Origin: Rhodanobacter panaciterrae
Lineage (GTDB): Bacteria; Pseudomonadota; Gammaproteobacteria; Xanthomonadales; Rhodanobacteraceae
DNA: 64,000 nucleotides
NCBI RefSeq assembly: GCF_014651895.1
Contig: NZ_BMXT01000002.1
Location: 434,001 to 498,000, forward strand
Direction of reading: 5' to 3'
Below the pieces are notes generated by a model. The model did not search any database, had not been told where the DNA came from, and saw nothing but the letters and a program-made list of their open reading frames with translations. The translations under genes were made by a program, and so were the position numbers. Of this stretch, positions 62,422 through 64,000 are shown piece by piece. The number at the start of each line of letters is the position of its first letter. Position 1 is the first letter of the stretch.

Positions 62422-62597
62422 GGAAGGCACCGGGTGAGGGATGGATTCAGTCTAGTTGAGGGGCTTCCATACCCGCCAGCATGGCCTAGCCCACAATTGT
62501 ATCAGGCCGTCAAGAGGGAGGAGCTAATACGTCGTTAGTTCGCGGGTCTGGCAATCGCCTGTTGTCTAAACAGTGGGGGCACCGTGACAATCAGGCA

Positions 62598-63362
62598 ATG
62601 ACCTTGCCAACCGCCGTTTCCACCGAGCCCGTCCTGCGCTTGGACCAGCTCAGCCGCCGTCGCGCCGGCCGTCCCGCTGTGCAGAATCTGAGCCTGGCGC
62701 TATCACCGGGCCAGGTGCTGGGCCTGCTCGGCGTCAACGGCGCCGGCAAATCGACCACCTTGTCGATGATTGCCGGCGCGCTGCGCCCGGACAGCGGCAG
62801 CATTCAGCTGAACGGCGCGGACTTCTTCGAGCAACCGGAACTGGCCCGCCAGCTGATCGGCTGGCTGCCCGAACGTGCCCCGTTGTGGCCGGAACTGACG
62901 GTAAGCGAGCATCTGGACGCCCATGGTCAGCTGCGCGGTTTGCGTGGTGCGGCGCTGACGCAGGCACGTGCCGCGATCATCGAGCGACTGGAACTGCAGC
63001 CGCTGGCGCGACGCTTGGCCGGCGTGCTGTCGCAAGGCCAGCGCCAGCGGTTGGGGCTGGCTTGTGCGCTGCTCCACAAACCGGCGCTGCTGGTGCTGGA
63101 CGAGCCGGCCAACGCACTCGACCCGGTCCAGGTCGCCGCGTTGCGCACGCTGATCCGCGAACAGTCCGCCACCGGCACCGCCGTGATCCTTTCCACCCAT
63201 CTGCTCGCCGAAGTCACCGCCGTCTGCGATCGCGTGGCGATCCTGCACGAGGGCACGCTGCGCCACGATGGTCCGGTACACAGCGACGATCACGCGGCGC
63301 TGGAGCGGACCTTCTTCGAGATTGCGATGAACGGCCACACTAACCCGGCGCGCGCCGCATGA
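62598..63362 (+). CDS. ABC transporter ATP-binding protein
   Basis: A 254-residue ABC ATPase of the DrrA/GldA-like exporter group. Walker A LLGVNGAGKSTTLSM, signature LSQGQRQRLGLA, Walker B LLVLDEPANALDP and switch His in LSTHLL. It is cytoplasmic and pairs with the permease that overlaps it by 4 bases. The substrate is unknown. The ATG at 62598 begins MTLPTAVSTEPVLRLDQLSR; an in-frame extension upstream is not supported. It diverges from the desaturase gene (176 bp). Confidence 0.92.
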   Translation: MTLPTAVSTEPVLRLDQLSRRRAGRPAVQNLSLALSPGQVLGLLGVNGAGKSTTLSMIAGALRPDSGSIQLNGADFFEQPELARQLIGWLPERAPLWPELTVSEHLDAHGQLRGLRGAALTQARAAIIERLELQPLARRLAGVLSQGQRQRLGLACALLHKPALLVLDEPANALDPVQVAALRTLIREQSATGTAVILSTHLLAEVTAVCDRVAILHEGTLRHDGPVHSDDHAALERTFFEIAMNGHTNPARAA

Positions 63363-64000
63363 GTCTGCTGACCGTGACACGACTGGAGTGGCGCCGGCTA
63401 CTGGTGCGTCCGCTGGCCTGGGTACTGGCCGCGCTGACGCTGGCATGGCTGGCGTGGAACTTCACCCTGCTGCTGGGCGGTTTCCTGGCCGGACAGATCC
63501 AGAACGCCGCACGGCCGGACAGCCCGGGCTTCACCGACCTTGTCGGCGTACCACTGCTCGGTCAGCTCGCCCAGCTGGCATTTCTGGTGGTGCCGCTGCT
63601 GACCATGTCGGTGATCGCCGGCGAGCGCCGCAATGGCACGCTGCCGTTGCTGTTCGCCGCCGGCGTGCCGGCCTCGCGCATCGTGCTCGGCAAATATTTG
63701 GCGGTGCTCGGCTGGTTGCTGCTGTGGCTGTTGCTGACTCTGGCGATGCCACTGGCGCTGGCGCATGCCACGCATCTCGACTGGGGCAAGCTGGCCGCCG
63801 CGACGCTGGGCCTGGCGCTGATGCTGGCCGCACTGGCCGCGCTGGGCGTAGCCTGCTCGACTTTCGCCTCACATCCGGCGATCGCCGCGGCTGCCGCCCT
63901 GATCCTCGCGCTGGCGCTGTGGGGCGTGAACCTCGGCGCGCAGATGGCCGGCATCAACGGCGGCGCCATCAACTGGCTGGCGATGAGCACACACCTGCAG
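63359..64000 (+). CDS. ABC-2 type transporter permease (partial, cut by window end)
   Basis: The frame opens at ATG 63359 (overlapping the ATPase stop as ATGA) and stays open to base 64000, giving at least 214 residues. It has about five hydrophobic segments (WVLAALTLAWLAWNFTLLLG, LAQLAFLVVPLLTMSVIAGE, LAVLGWLLLWLLLTLAMPLA and others) and the ERRNGTLPLLFAAGVPASRIV loop typical of ABC-2 permeases of the GldF type. The C-terminus lies outside the window. Confidence 0.88.
   Translation, partial: MSLLTVTRLEWRRLLVRPLAWVLAALTLAWLAWNFTLLLGGFLAGQIQNAARPDSPGFTDLVGVPLLGQLAQLAFLVVPLLTMSVIAGERRNGTLPLLFAAGVPASRIVLGKYLAVLGWLLLWLLLTLAMPLALAHATHLDWGKLAAATLGLALMLAALAALGVACSTFASHPAIAAAAALILALALWGVNLGAQMAGINGGAINWLAMSTHLQ

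Overview
The window is high-GC chromosomal DNA from a gammaproteobacterium. The most likely source is the Xanthomonadales (Lysobacterales), probably the Rhodanobacteraceae (Rhodanobacter/Dyella group). I infer this from protein character (RhlB, the plant-type glutamate-cysteine ligase, the Mg-type HemB, a Xanthomonas-like TonB receptor) and from the repeats; no database search was run. It is mostly core housekeeping DNA, densely packed, with many 4-base start/stop overlaps and several GTG starts. I see no rRNA, tRNA, CRISPR array, prophage or insertion sequence. Bases 1-45 hold nothing recognisable.

Layout. 1-9.8 kb: tatABC, a SYLF lipid-binding protein, hemH plus a hydrolase, an M49-like lipoprotein peptidase, an MFS pump with a DUF1993 gene, and an FAD protein. 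9.8-20.1 kb: a DsbA-like protein, a GAF-GAF-GGDEF-EAL protein, then a plus-strand run (dinG, hutD, nnrU-like, small membrane protein, DUF938 methyltransferase, ychJ) converging on ligB. 20.2-30.1 kb, all minus strand: TonB receptor, gltB, gltD, NRDE protein. 30.5-33.3 kb: envC and ctpA. 33.5-40 kb, all minus strand: rhlB, ftsE, ftsX, a two-receiver regulator, ung, rpoH. 40.4-45.4 kb: trxA, rho, gshA, then pyrC convergent. 45.4-46.2 kb: a gene-free block that is one giant palindrome. 46.2-53.4 kb: an orphan membrane protein, hemB, an S53 protease, glk, an exported thioredoxin-like protein, a HAD phosphatase and a small lipoprotein. 53.4-58.1 kb, minus strand: secB, gpsA, a SNF2 helicase. 58.4-64 kb: rpmB-rpmG, a DUF4166/DCC1/saccharopine-dehydrogenase-like cluster, a fatty acid desaturase, and an ABC exporter cut by the window end.

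How the genes work together. Nitrogen enters glutamate through gltBD, and glutamate feeds gshA. hemB and hemH are two steps of haem synthesis. secB and tatABC are two export routes. ftsEX with EnvC is the septal amidase-activation system, here split over two loci. rpoH carries a perfect CIRCE operator, which suggests that HrcA represses the heat-shock sigma factor.

The most unusual items are: (1) a ~634-bp palindrome at 45531-46164 with a 16-bp apex hairpin and six pairs of position-conserved but sequence-divergent side hairpins; (2) CIRCE plus a second dyad in the rpoH leader; (3) a Q/N-rich, prion-like insertion in Rho; (4) a tiny lipoprotein made of three GSxEW repeats; (5) a two-receiver regulator whose first receiver has lost its phospho-acceptor.
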